A DNA stretch of 64,000 nt from Phanerochaete sordida (Eukaryota; Basidiomycota; Agaricomycetes; Polyporales; Phanerochaetaceae). Numbering within the stretch: the first letter of the stretch is position 1; the number at the start of each line of letters is the position of its first letter. Positions 48,220 to 60,365 of the stretch are shown here, piece after piece. The notes beneath the pieces were generated by a model. That model did not search any database and was not told where the DNA came from. It saw nothing but the letters and a program-made list of their open reading frames with translations. Location: positions 248,001 to 312,000 of the forward strand of contig BPQB01000012.1 in the NCBI GenBank assembly GCA_019973155.2. Direction: 5' to 3'. A program made the position numbers and the translations under genes.

Positions 48220-50349
48220 ATGACCGCCGTGCAGAAGGACACCGACCTCCCGACGACCACGCGTCTCGGCATCACGACCAAGGACGTCACGTCCGCCGAC
48301 CCGTCCCAGGTCGCAACGGAGTGGCTGAAGAAGTTCGAGGAGAAGGTCAAGAAGAACGATGTCGACGGCATCCTCGGGCTCATGACGGAGGACGCCTGGT
48401 GGCGCGACCTGCTCGCGATGACCTGGGACCTCCGCTCGTTCCAGAGCCCGGCGCGCATCCGCACGTTCCTGCAGGACCGCCTCGCGGGCGCGCAGCTCAA
48501 GTACTTCAAGCTCGACTTCGCGGTCGCGGACGACCTCTACGAGGACCTCGCGTGGGTGCGCGCGCACTTCACGTGCGAGAACGCCACCGGCGCGTGCTCG
48601 GGCGTCGTGCGCCTCGTCCCCGTCAAGGGCGCGTGGAAGGCGCACAACGTCTTCACGAACCTCGAGGAGATCCGCGGCCACCCCGAGGCGACGGGCCCCC
48701 TCCGCGACTTCGCGCCGAACCACGGCAAGTGGCTCGACCAGCGTGCGCGCGAGCGCGAGTTCCTCGACCGCGACCCCGAGGTGCTCGTTGTCGGCGGTGG
48801 GCAGTCCGGCCTCGAGATCGCGGCACGCCTCAAGCTCCTCGGCGTGTCGGCCCTCGTGTGCGAGAAGCACAAGAGGATCGGTGACAACTGGAGGCATCGC
48901 TACGCCGCGCTGTGCTTGCACGATGTTGTCTGTGAGTGTCCTGGCTCCTGCCGTCTTGGTCCTTGCTCATTCTCGCTGCGCAGGGTACGACCACATGCCG
49001 TACATCCCCTTCCCGGCGAACTGGCCGGTCTACACCCCGGCTCAGAAGGTATGCTCTCCGCTCTGCAGTCGCCTTCGCGACGCTGACCGGCCCTGTAGCT
49101 CGCGGACTGGCTCGAGTCCTATGCGAACTCCATGGAGGTCGACTACTGGACCGAGGCGAAGGTCATCAATGCCAAGCGCGAGGTCTCGGGCCCGAAGAAG
49201 GGCAAGTGGCAGGTCACGGTCAACCGCGAGGACAGCAACCGCGTGCTCTACGTCGACCACGTCATCTTCTCCATCGGCGTCGGCGGCGGCACCCCTAACA
49301 TGCCCAAGATCCCCGGCATGGTGAGTCGCACCGTCTCAGCAGCTCGTGCACGCGCTGACGCGCCCCCAGAACGACTTCGAAGGCCAAATCCTGCACTCGA
49401 CGCAGCACGACAAGGCGACGGACCACGCAGGCAAGAAGGTCGCCGTCGTCGGCGCGTGCACCTCCGCGCACGACATCGCCGCGGACTACGCGGACCACAA
49501 GATCGACGTCACGCTCGTGCAGCGCACGTCGACGTACATCATGACGAACAAGGAGGGCATGCCTCGCCTCATGAAGGGCACGTACTGGGAGGGCGGCCCG
49601 CCGACCGACGTCGCGGACCTCATCGACAACTCGATGCCCATCCTCTACAGGAAGATGGTGCACAAGCGCATCACGAAGGACATCGCCGCCGCTGACAAGT
49701 GCGTCGGCTCCCGCATGACTTGGATGTTTTGCTGACCGTACTCGCGCAGGGAGCTCCTCGACGGCCTGCACAAGGTCGGCTTCAAGACCAACATGGGCAT
49801 CGACGGCTCTGGTTTCCTCATCCTCGCCATGCTGCGCCTCGGCGGCTACTACCTCGGTGCGTGCGCTGCTCGTCCTAACCCCGCCCGCGCTCACACCCCG
49901 CGCAGACGTCGGCGCGTCGCAGATGATCATCGACGGCAAGATCAAGCTCAAGTCGAGCGGCCCGATCAAGCGCTTCACGAAGGACGGCCTCATCTTCGAG
50001 GACGGCTCGGAGCTCAAGACAGACGTCGTACTCTTCGCGACGGGCTACGGCGACCCTCGCGGCCCGATCCGCGACATCGTCGGGCACGAGCTCGGCAAGA
50101 AGCTCACGCCCGTGTGGGGCATCGACGACGAGGGCGAGCTCCGCTCGTGCTGGAAGGAGATCGGCCTCGAGAACATGTGGCTCATGATGGGCAACTTCGC
50201 GTGGTGCCGGTTCTACTCGAAGAGGCTTGCGCTCCGTACGTGTCCTGCTGTCGCTGTTGTCGGGATCGGCGCTGACGCTATCCACAGAGATCAAGGCCAA
50301 GCAGCTCGGCGTCATGGGCGAGAGGTACGCTGCGCCAGTCAAGTGGTGA
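48220..50349 (+). CDS. Flavin-containing monooxygenase with NTF2-like N-terminal domain (FMO2)
   Basis: Exons 48220-48931, 48984-49048, 49099-49320, 49370-49698, 49750-49856, 49906-50235, 50288-50349; 608 residues. NTF2/SnoaL-like part (DAWWRDLLAMTWDLRSFQSP), FAD site EVLVVGGGQSGLEIAARL, second nucleotide fold VAVVGACTSAHDIAADYA, FATGYGDPRGPIRDIVG, and C-terminal GERYAAPVKW. It is a full-length paralogue of FMO1 with partly different introns: two FMO1 introns are absent and two others (after PAQK and after KIPGM) are present. Third positions are strongly C/G-biased, suggesting good expression. Substrate unknown; NADPH- and O2-dependent oxygenation by family. Confidence 0.9.
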
Positions 50350-51344
50350 GCGTGAACCTCAGACTCTGGCGAATGAAGGAACTTGTATATTATGGCCGGA
50401 TGCGTCTTCAGTGTATCGTATACCTTTGTAAACCCTGTACTATATCGACGTGTACTCGTATGGAGAATGCTTGCACCTCAATCGCCTGCGGCGGACACCT
50501 GCGAGCTTGGGAAGGTGTGAAAGAGATGGTCGTGTGCGCCTCGACGGCACTTGGCTCGCGCACCGCCAATCGGGCACAAGCTTTAGAGTTGTCATTCATA
50601 CATCACGTCGCAGCACACGGAGATACACTTTTCCCATTCATTTTGCTCCGTCGGACGCCACAAAGCCTTCGCCCACATGGGGCGGCCCGCTGCGCTGTGA
50701 TCCGCGAAGCCTGCCTTCCGCCGCGCACGCCATCCCGACGATGAATGATATTACTCCGGTCTTCAGGCCAAGAATAGCGACAAGGGCAGATGGGGCTTCC
50801 ACGCCGAGATATGTGGCGGGTGCGCATTGTACGAGGAGGATATTTTTAGTGTGGAGCCTGGCTTGTCTCGCCGCGGGCCATGTTCCCGTTGTCGACAACT
50901 TGGTAACTTACCTTATCGTTGCAGGGATGCTGTTCGGATGAACGCTATTCTTTCGCACAGATTCGCGTGTCAGAGATCGGCGAGAGCAGAGGCTGCGTGG
51001 CAACACTAGCCTGGTCGTGAGCGCGCGCGGGGCCGCCTAGACGATCCTCGAAGGTGTCGGCCGTCACGGTGCTGGCAACATGGCCATGATCCTAGTCATC
51101 AACGCGTCAGCAGCATTTGCCGTACTCGGGGCACGCGCACCATTGCTGTGCTAATGCACCTGCAGTAACCAGCCAGCGCGCTCCCAGGCCGCTCCAGCAG
51201 ACCACCGCACGCGACCACCGCCAGCTCAGCACACCACGCCGTGCGTTGCGCGCACGGCAGGTATATAGTGCCCTGCTCACGGCGCCCGTCCGCAGCTCGC
51301 ACAGAACGCACCCACGCCACGCATCGGCAGAGCAGCCCCCTGCG
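50350..51344. other. Intergenic, nothing recognised
   Basis: Promoter region of the small unknown gene at 51345, with short frames only. Confidence 0.5.
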
Positions 51345-52029
51345 ATGATCGCGACCGCATTCTACTACCTCGGGTCCGCCCACCGCACGAGCGACCTCGA
51401 GATCCCGGCCATCGTCGTGCAGCCGCCGACGCCCGTGCCGAGCGAAGCCGGCGGCTCGCCCGCGCTGTCGTTCAACTCGGTCGACCTTGCCGCGCTCGAC
51501 CTCGCGGACGGCGACGAGCAGGACGCGCGGCGCAGGAGCACGGAGTCCGTGAGTCGCGGTCGAGGACTGGGAGCGACTTTGGCTGACGAGTGTGCTGCAG
51601 CTGGCCCTCGCGCCCTTCGTGAGCATCATCACGCTCATGCGCCGCGCGGTGAGGAGGCACTCGCGCAGCGAGGCGGCAGGCTCGCGGGGCATGCAAGAGC
51701 GGAAGGAGCCGACGATTACTATCACGGGCCCGGATGGAGGAGCCTCAGAGGTGCGCTAGTCCGCAGGCCTCTGAAGCTTTGCTGACCGAGGGGCAAAGCA
51801 GAAGCCCACGCGGCGGCAGCGAAGTGCGAGCTTTGCTCCGCGCGCCCATCACACTGTCGCAGACGACTTCAACGATGAGTTCCTTAGTCCAAGCTTTGCG
51901 AGGGTGCCTCGTAAGAGAATGATCGATCCCTCACCGTTCCTCGAGACGGAGCATTACGAGTACGCAGAGGTGTCGTCCCCTGCAAGTCGGGCGCACGGTG
52001 GGTACTTCGCCTCTCTGGACTCGTCGTGA
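51345..52029 (+). CDS. Small uncharacterised protein
   Basis: Exons 51345-51548, 51601-51750, 51803-minus-one-frame corrected as 51802-52029; all phase 0; 193 residues. Begins MIATAFYYLGSAHRTSDLEI, acidic and Pro-rich, then a short hydrophobic-basic segment (LALAPFVSIITLMRRAVRRH), then a Ser/Arg-rich tail ending GGYFASLDSS. Clean splice sites (gtgagt/ctgcag, gtgcgc/aagcag) and codon bias argue that it is real. No domain recognised. The basic amphipathic stretch could bind membranes, but that is speculation. Confidence 0.65.
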
Positions 52030-53218
52030 GAGTGTTGACTAAGCGTACAGGTCTGTTTGTCCTGGATTGAATCAGAGATGTCTCTGAGACCATAGTGAGC
52101 TGGTCATAGTCCAAAGCACAGACGAAACATTATGGACAGTACGCGATTTCGCATGGTAATATTTTCATCTTCATCGTGGGTAGATAACATGCAGCGAGTT
52201 CCAGACCCGAGTGACCAATGTGACCAAACGTCCGCGAATCTAGGCGCGATGATAGTCTATACGAGCACAAATGTCAGAGAGTCGGAAAGACAGAGCCAGG
52301 AAGGTAGCTTGCCTCACGTAGGCCAAAGCCTGTACACGCATGCGCCGCGTGAGATGTGGCGTGTCGGGCCAGGCTGGGCTTCTCGACGTATGCGCCAGTT
52401 ATGGGTAAGTGTCGCCCACGAGGCAGCGGGGGCGAGATTTTTGAAGCAGCGAGCACGGCTTAGAAGGCAGAACTGGCGATACCAGCAGGGCTGTACCCAA
52501 GTGCTGGTGATGAGGTAAGTCACGATTAGTGTCGATTCTGCGCCCAGATAGGAGAGACTATGAGCTGCAATGTGAGACGGCCGATGAATGGACTTGTGTG
52601 TCCGAATGGTTGACGGGTCGGCGCCGCGCAACCTGCTGGGCACGTTCGTTGCACAAAGCGCGATCTTGAAGACAGACTTTCCGCTGAAGGTTGTAGAGAG
52701 GAACAGACGAGACAGCAGCGGATGCCGAGGGTAGAGTCTGCATCCAAACAGGTACCGAAGGTGTCGAACGTTTGCGGAACAAGGTGCGACGGCCTTGGCG
52801 ATGGCTGCGCAGTAGAGTGGAGGTGGGAGGTAAGTAACGCTTGTAAGGCCAATAAGCTTGGAGCTTTATGTCATCGGCCCCACTGTCTTACTCAGCGGCA
52901 CCCACGGTAAGGACAGGTCAGTAATGCAGTGTTACCAGTATTTAGGCCTTTCGGACCAGGGTTAAATTCCACTTAATGACGTATTTCCGAAAATAACGCG
53001 TTCCCGCAGTCCCGCTGAGCACCGTCTCCGAATGCTTTTCCCTCCACCCACCACCACCTCCTCATCTCACAGACTTGCTCTCCTGGTAACTCACCTATCC
53101 CACGCTTTGACTCTCTCGCGGACCGTAGAAGACACGCCAGAACTTCGGTAGTCGATTAGAACGGTCGTCTCGGCCGTTCAGGCCTCCCTTGTCTCCGACG
53201 TTCAACATTCGCCAGACC
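52030..53218. other. Intergenic, nothing recognised
   Basis: Upstream of the OSBP gene, AT-richer than average. A CT-rich tract near 53035-53070 is typical of a fungal core promoter. Confidence 0.45.
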
Positions 53219-56200
53219 ATGGTCCCGTCAACCTCTTCCACGATCTCGATGCCTGCGCGTGCACGCGACGCAGGTACACCCAAAGTTCTTCACCCGCCGA
53301 AGGAAACCGTTCGACTGACGAAACCAGGGAACCATGACGCCCTGTATCAAGTCAGGCTCCTCTCGGCTTTGCGCAGCGGTACGGTGGACGCACGCTTTGC
53401 AGACGGCACACGCTCAAGTCCTTTGTGCAGGTGATCCGGCGCAGATACACCCGTTCCTCGCAGACATTGGCAAGGAGAGACGCAGTTCGGAGCACGGCGA
53501 GGTAGACCTCGGCGCGGCGGCACTGCATCTCGCAATTCGCTGCGCATCCTGTACGTGCTTCGTTTTACGTGTTTCGGCCCACTAATCACTCTGCATCTCC
53601 AGGTGATACTGTGGCCTTGCTTCTCGGCCATAGGTCCATATCCCCAAACGCCGTTCACCCACCGGGCTCAGGAACCACTGCCCTGCACCTGGCGGCGTCG
53701 CTTCCCCGTTTAGACGTTGTTTCCCTCTTGCTGGAACAGGAGGATATCGACGATACGTTGCGCGATGCTCAAGGTCGTACATGTTTGGATGTGGCGAAGG
53801 GCAAGGAGGTCTCTCGGGCCATAAAGGGTGCGTCCCATTCGCTTTAATCTGGGTCTAGCCTGACACAATATTAGATTCCCGTGCTCTCCTCGAGGCTTCG
53901 TATCATTCTGTCCTCCACCACTACGTCATGTCGCCATCGAGCGAGAAGCCGCCCGACGCACTCATCGCCATGCTCTCCTGCCCGCGCATCCGGCACGTAG
54001 ACCTGTCGTACTTGGACGAAAGTACAGGTACGACGCTGCTACACGAAGCTGCCAAAAGGAGGGACCTCCGCCTGGTAGAGCTAGCGGTGCGCGCGGGCGC
54101 TGATGTCTTCGCACGGGATCGTAGAGGGCGGGGCGTTGGAGAGCACCTTCCGAAGGACGACCGCGTCAGAGTATTCTTGCGGCAGTGTGCGTATCACGCC
54201 ACCTGACACTGAAATGCGACTTACTCTCCCTCCATAGTCACAAATCAGGATACAACACTCCTTGACCAATCGTCCACCGAGCCTGTGGAGTTGAAAGGAT
54301 ACCTGAACAAGTATACCAACGTCGCTAAAGGTTACAATACCCGGTGGTTCGTTCTCAAGCAAGGTGTTCTATCATGTAAGCTGCTTCATGACTCTGCACA
54401 GCATGCACTGACCGTCTCCGTCGCACTAGATTATCGTCATCAGGAAGATGAACAGGTTGCCAGTCGAGGTTCGATATCAATGAAGACGGCTGGTCTGAAA
54501 CAGACCCCTAGTAGCAGCGGACTGCGCTTCGAGGTTCATTCCACGCCCACGCGAGGACATCACGGCGTTCAAAAGTGGTACCTCAAGGCGAACCACCCTG
54601 TGGAAGCCTCGCGCTGGATCCAAGCGCTTACGAAGAGCATCGAATGGTCACGACGCGAAGCCGAGCGAGTCAGCACTGAAAGCGAGGTCTCAAGTTTACT
54701 GGCCCCGTCTATGCGGATGTCGACTAGCACCTTGCACCGACCCAGCCATCGCCACACCCTGGAATCAACGCCAAGCTCCATTGGTGGAGACGAACCCCCT
54801 GTTTCGGAAGCGAGTCCCACTCTGAAGGAGCTCAGCGGAGACGACCACGACCACTACGGAGACAAGACCGAGAATTCCTCGTCAGACGAGTCCCAGGCGA
54901 ATGCACCACATCATGTCAACTTCGAGCTCCATGGCAACTCGACAGTCGCGCAGATGGATCTGACGGCGCAGATGCTCAGTGCTCTCCATGTCGACGCCGG
55001 CGCTGCTGACGCGAAGGCTGCGATGGCCGACTCCCTTCACACCGTACAGACGATGCTCTCCGAGTACGTGCAGATGGTGCGCGAGCGCGAAGACTGGTAT
55101 CGCGAGCAGCTCGCGAAAGAACGCGAGCGCCAGAACGTGTGGGAGGAGAGTCTGCAGGCGGTGGTGAAGGAAGGCGAGTTCCTTGAGCGCGAGCTGCGGA
55201 ACAAAGCGCGCAGGCGTAGCCGGCTGACAGAGGGCTCCGGCTTCATCACTGCGTCAGAGATGAGTTCGGCCATGAGTACCCTGCGCAATCGTCCGTCTGC
55301 CCTTGCCCTCAGCCCACCACCCGCGCTCGACATCGAAACGCCCCAGGCCACCGCGATTCCAATTGCCCGCGCGCCCTCCGAGCCCCTTGCAGAGACCCCG
55401 ACCCCGACGACCTCCGCGCTCGTGATGCGCCGCACATCCCTCGGCCGCCGCCCCATGATGGCTTCGCCGACAGGGCTGTCGCCGACCGGCTCGCGCCCGC
55501 GCAGCATGAACCTCGGCACGACGTCGCCGACAGCCGAGGAAGACGAGGTCGACACGGACGAGGAGGACGAGTTCTTCGACGCGATCGAGGCGAACAACCT
55601 CCCGAACCTCGTCATCACGGACCAGCTCGCCGGGCGCCGCACGGTACCGCTGCCGCCGCTCATCGACCGCGAGCAGTACAAGGGCTACGAGCACCTGCGG
55701 ACGCACCTCGCGATCTCGAGCGATGACCGTCCGCCTATGAGTCTCTGGGCCGTCCTGAAGAACAGCATCGGCAAGGACCTTACGAGGATATCCTTCCCTG
55801 TGTTCTTCAACGAGCCTACAAGCATGCTGCAGCGAATGGTGAGTGTAACGTTATGTGAACACGCTTATTCTAAGGCTGATCATCGCTGGCAGGCGGAGGA
55901 TATGGAGTTCTCCGAGTGTCTCGACGCCGCGGCAGCGGAGAAAGACCCACACCGCCGTATCGCATTTGTTGCTGCCTTTGCGATGTCGAACTACTCCTCG
56001 ACCATCGGGCGCATCGCCAAGCCCTTCAACCCGATGCTGGTAAGTGCACAGAACTTGCCCGCTTCGAGCACTATGCTGAGATCGTGCCACAGAGCGAAAC
56101 CTTCGAGTACGTCCGTCTCGACAAGAAGTACCGCTACGTCTCCGAGCAGGTCAGCCACCATCCGCCGATTTCGGCGTGCTGGGCAGAGTCGCCTGCCTGG

Positions 56201-57150
56201 CGGTACTACGGCGAGGTCGATGCGCAGAACAAGTTCATGGGCAAGTCGTTCGAGATTCGGCCCACTGGCGTCGCGCACGCGGATCTGCTTTTGCCGGAGG
56301 ACTGGGCGCCACAGTACCCCAAGGCGAAGGACTCGGTTCTGGAAGGGCGTGTCGTCGAACACTACAGCTGGAAGAAGGTCACGACGAATATCTCTGGTTT
56401 CATCCTTGGCTCGCCGACCATAGATCATTACGGTGACATGGTGGTACGTCTTCACGCAGTGAGGTTCTTCGAACGGGGTTTGCTCAATTCTCTTAGATTA
56501 CCAATCATCGTACGGGTGACCAATGTGTCCTTACCTTCAAGCCTCGTGGCTGGCGTGGCAAGGACGCGTTTGAGATCAGTGGCTACGTTGCGGACAAGGA
56601 AGGCAATGTGACGTACGACATCGCCGGCCGCTGGAACAGTCAGCTCGTCGCCAGAGCTGTCGGCACGGGTGTCGGGCATCTTCACCCCGACGTCTCCTGC
56701 GCATCGATGCCCGAGTACATCCTTCTCTGGCGCAACTCCGAGAAGCCACCGGCGCCGTTCAACCTCACGCCGTTCGCCATCACGCTGAACGACTGCCCCG
56801 ACGACACGCTCCGGCCGTACGTGTGCCCGACGGACTGCCGGATGCGCCCGGACCAGCGCGCGTTCGAGCTCGGCAAGTACGAGCGCGCGAACGAGCTCAA
56901 GCAGAAGCAGGAGGAGTTCCAGCGCGCTGTTCGCAAGGCGCGCGAGGAGGGCCGTGCCCCGCCGCACCGCCCGCGCTGGTTCTCCGCGACGACGGAGCCG
57001 GACACCGGCGAGCGTGTGTGGGCGCCGGCGCGCGTCGACAACAAGCTCGAGTACTGGATCGAGCGCGAGCGTATATACAAGGAGAAGACCTCGGGGCACG
57101 AGGAGAAATGGAAGGCAGTCGACAGGATATTTATAGAGGATCGGCCTTGA
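53219..57150 (+). CDS. OSH1-like oxysterol-binding protein (ankyrin, PH, FFAT, ORD)
   Basis: Exons 53219-53273, 53328-53378, 53431-53550, 53603-53827, 53875-54186, 54238-54375, 54430-55838, 55893-56039, 56093-56443, 56497-57150; 1153 residues. Ankyrin repeats at about 60-250 (AALHLAIRCA, TALHLAASLPRLDVVSLLLE, TLLHEAAKRRDLRLVELAV). PH domain at ~270-390 (ELKGYLNKYTNVAKGYNTRW, FVLKQGVLSYYRHQEDE). A coiled region follows, then a perfect FFAT core EFFDAIE (681-687) in an acidic stretch that would dock the protein to VAP on the ER. The sterol/PI4P transfer domain carries the signature EQVSHHPP near 837-844. Such proteins move sterol or PI4P at ER-Golgi or nucleus-vacuole contacts. Confidence 0.92.
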
Positions 57151-57516
57151 GGCCGAGGGCTACATGGGTCTGTTATTCTATTCGTTATTTGTGATTGGTT
57201 CAGGACTTTGCTACTGTATGTCTGCACTGTTGTATGTCTACCGTTACCAGTGATAATTCTGTCTCTATATCATTAGACTTTGCGCATGTCAGTGCGTCAT
57301 GTAGGACACGCTCGCGATGAAACGTCTGCTGTGCTCGTATGCAATAGGGATCAGAGACTAGCACTCCTGAATCTCCGCCCTGGAGACCAACTTCAACATG
57401 GGCGCCTCAGACTGGTCTCTCACCACGTCCTTGTCGTGCCTTCCGTGGTGCGTAGTATATCCTTCAGGCTCGACACTGTTTCTGACTGAATATTCGATGC
57501 AGGTGTTGGGCGCGCG
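57151..57516. other. Promoter region of F-box gene 4
   Basis: Contains about 80 bases (57378-57462) that recur at 59888-59957, each followed by a gtgcgtag site and a later cag, so it may carry a 5'-leader intron. Confidence 0.45.
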
Positions 57517-59344
57517 ATGACAAGGGACGCTGAGGGCGCAAGCGAAGACACCTCGCATACCCTTCTTGCTCGCTCTGGAAGCCTGCTTTCCAGCGGATGG
57601 AAGAAACTGGCAGGTAGTAAACGAGAGCACCAGTCCAAGGTTGATTATTCCGGTGCGTAGATGTGGTCAATATTCGGCGCTTCCAGCTCACCGGTGTCCA
57701 GATCTTCTCATTGGCCGCTTCCCCGCCGAGGTGCTTGCTGAAGTCTTCTTGTGGTATATCCGAGACACATGTGCGACCACCGAAAGCCGTTGCGTTCGGC
57801 GACTTTTCCACGATGAAGATTGGCTGTCACTCGATACTCCGAAGTCACAGCGCCCCGCACCGTACTCCTGGCTCGCAATCCGCCATGTTTGCCGCTTTTG
57901 GCGACAGGTGGCTTTGACGTTCCCGCACCTATCCACCCACATCCATCTAACGCGACCTGACTGTGTCCGAGACCTTTTGGACAAGGCAGGAGAATTGCCG
58001 TTGATCGTCTACGACCCCGGGTTGGCATACACGCTGGCCCATAGTGCTAGTGTCGTTACTGCGTGCAGGCTCATGCTCGCTCATGTGGACCGTATCATCC
58101 AAGGCAGCTTCATTCTACCTGACCGACCACGGCTGAGGGGCTCTCTGCAGTTTCCAGACGTACCCTGCAAGACCCGGGTCCTTCGCTTCAGTGGCACGAT
58201 CCCAACCGGACCGCCACCAGCTGTTGTCGTCCCCTTTCCTCCTCACCTTAGTTTTCCGGAGCTGCGATGCTTCACTTGCTACCAACTCGGTCTCACAACA
58301 CTTTCCACGCTTCTCCCACTTCCCCAGCTTCGGTACCTCGATCTCGACAGCTGCGACCGCGTTCCAGCTAGCATTCTCCTTGGGTTCTTGGGATCCGTGC
58401 AGAGTTTGGAGGTCCTTAAACTTCGGTATGTCATCGCGGATGATGAGAATTGGGCGCACACCGAATCCACCGACGCCCCATCGAGCCTCCACAACCGCAT
58501 CGCCCTTCCTAAACTTCGTTCCTTCGACCTGGGAGAAACATCAAGCGCGACTGGATTGTTCTTTCTGCGTCACATAGACCATCCATCCACGACTTCGCTA
58601 CAGCTATTCTTCACGGAGCTGAGCCGAGGTCCGCACTCACGATGCGACTGCCCGCTCACAATGCTACAAGCAAAAGTCGCTGCGTGGCATGGCGTGGGTT
58701 CGGACGTACCTGCCCCGCACTCCATGTCCTGGGTTGTAACTGGACAAGAAAACCTGTTGTCTTTAAAGCTACGCCTATGGCAACAGTGTCAGCCTGCCTC
58801 TAGTATGATTGCAAACGCCCCAATCGCCAAACCCTTCTTCTCCCTCGACATATCCACATACAACCATCCGGCGTTCGTAGCAGATCTGCTCCGCCATCTT
58901 CCACTTGAGAGCATCTCATCCGCACGTATCGTACAACGGGTTGTCAAGCCAGATTTATGCGACTGGAATCACGCCTTTGCCTCCCTGTCCGCACTAGAAG
59001 AGCTGGCTCTCGCCTATGACATCGTCGACGCGACCTATTCGCTCAACCCTCAGCGACCGGCGCCGGTTAACGTAGACATGCTTTGCCCGTTACTCAAGCT
59101 CCTACGCGTGGAAGAGATGGAGCGCATACCTGGAAATGACTCTCTTGAGGCCCTCGCGCCTATCTCCACGGCTCTTCCGGACATCGCGAACGGATTGCTC
59201 GCCCGCGCGACTGGCGATGGACAGGATGAGCGCGGAGTACGACTGCAATTTAGGCAAGTTACATACCGCTGTCCGCAGCGGGAGGTGTCTCAAGGGCATC
59301 CACGATCGCTACTTACTACTATATTCCGCCGTGGGCTTCATTGA
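57517..59344 (+). CDS. F-box protein with LRR-like C-terminal region (F-box gene 4)
   Basis: Exons 57517-57652 and 57702-59344 (49-bp intron, gtgcgt...gtccag); 592 residues. Exon 1 encodes a basic N-terminus (SGWKKLAGSKREHQSK) that resembles exon 1 of gene 2 (GKTWRAIVAGKKRN). Phase and intron position match the other paralogues. F-box-like domain: LLIGRFPAEVLAEVFLWYIR, APYSWLAIRHVCRFWRQVAL, TFPHLSTHIHLTRPDCVRDL. LRR-like segments include LRYLDLDSC, LEVLKLRYV, LRSFDLGE and LEELALAYD. The apparent start of the open frame at 57566 is TTG, so the upstream exon is needed. Presumed SCF substrate adaptor with unknown target. Confidence 0.83.
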
Positions 59345-60365
59345 CACGGGGTGAGTATGATAGGTTGGCGATATTTTTGCAATGTGCATCTTTTGTTGAG
59401 CATGTGCGCGAAGAGGTGCGTCACCGAGATGGGTGCGCACGACGCAGCAATGCGATCGGCGATCCGCCGCCTTTGTGGCGCATCCGCCGACGTAGATAGT
59501 TACCCGGTGACGCGCTGTGGCGCGTCTCCAGCGGGTACTGTCGTCATCACTCCCGACCCACATATCCGTAGTTAGTATTCCGCGCATGCGCACTATGTAT
59601 TTAGTCACGCCTGCGCGCACTCGAATATAATAAGGATTCTCAGCGTATTTTATTCGTCTGCCTCTATCTACGCTACTCTACAGGTGAGCGTGCTACGCGC
59701 CAGTCGCTATCGCGCTATATGCGCGATATCTTTCGTCTTATGTTCGTAAAATAATCTTTTTCGTCCATATGATCGTTACTTTGGACATCTGAGCGCGCCA
59801 TACGGTATAGGGTACTGTTCGCGACGAAGCGTACGCTGCGCCCATACTACGCCATATAGACAAGAGATTATCGATTATCCCTGTCGTCTTCGCCCTGGAG
59901 ACGAACATCACTATGGACGCCTCACCACGTCCTCGTCGCGCCTTTCGTGGTGCGTAGGCTGACTCATCGCCGAGGACCTAGATGGTTTGTGGCTAACTGT
60001 ACGAAACAGGTGGTCGGTGCACGACGACCTTTCACTCGTCTCAATGACCCTCACTGGCATCGTCAATGGACTACGATCTCGTGCATCACGTAGGAAGCCA
60101 GAAGACCACGGATGTCCTTTGCACTTTGATCTTATCATACACCACTGCGAATTGCGAGAGCTGCCCAAAGAACCATTGCGATCGTTTCTCGCATCCATGT
60201 CCGGTCGGGGACCCCAATGATCAGAAGATATCCTTCCAACGGGTGGAGGCGTCCCGGACGATATATATTGCTGTGACATGCTCGTATTATTTCCCTGTAA
60301 CCATAGCCCTCATACGCTTGATTTGAGAGCACGTATATTTCAACCGATACGAGGACAAGAGATTA
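59345..60365. other. Intergenic with decayed F-box-like sequence
   Basis: 59345-59880 holds nothing recognisable. 59888-60230 resembles the 5' region of F-box gene 4 (see separate entry). Confidence 0.45.
59888..60230 (+). pseudogene. Probable relic of an F-box gene 5' end
   Basis: 59888-59957 matches 57378-57462 (gccctggagac...cctttcgtggtgcgtag), with a 12-base gap. A weaker match, caggtggtcggtgcacgacgac (59997 onward), recalls the bases around the gene 4 start codon. Further on, frame-broken text CELRELPKEPLRSFLA resembles the F-box opening FPIEQLPEELLA. No open gene remains. The first match is clear; the F-box identity of the rest is tentative. Confidence 0.4.
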
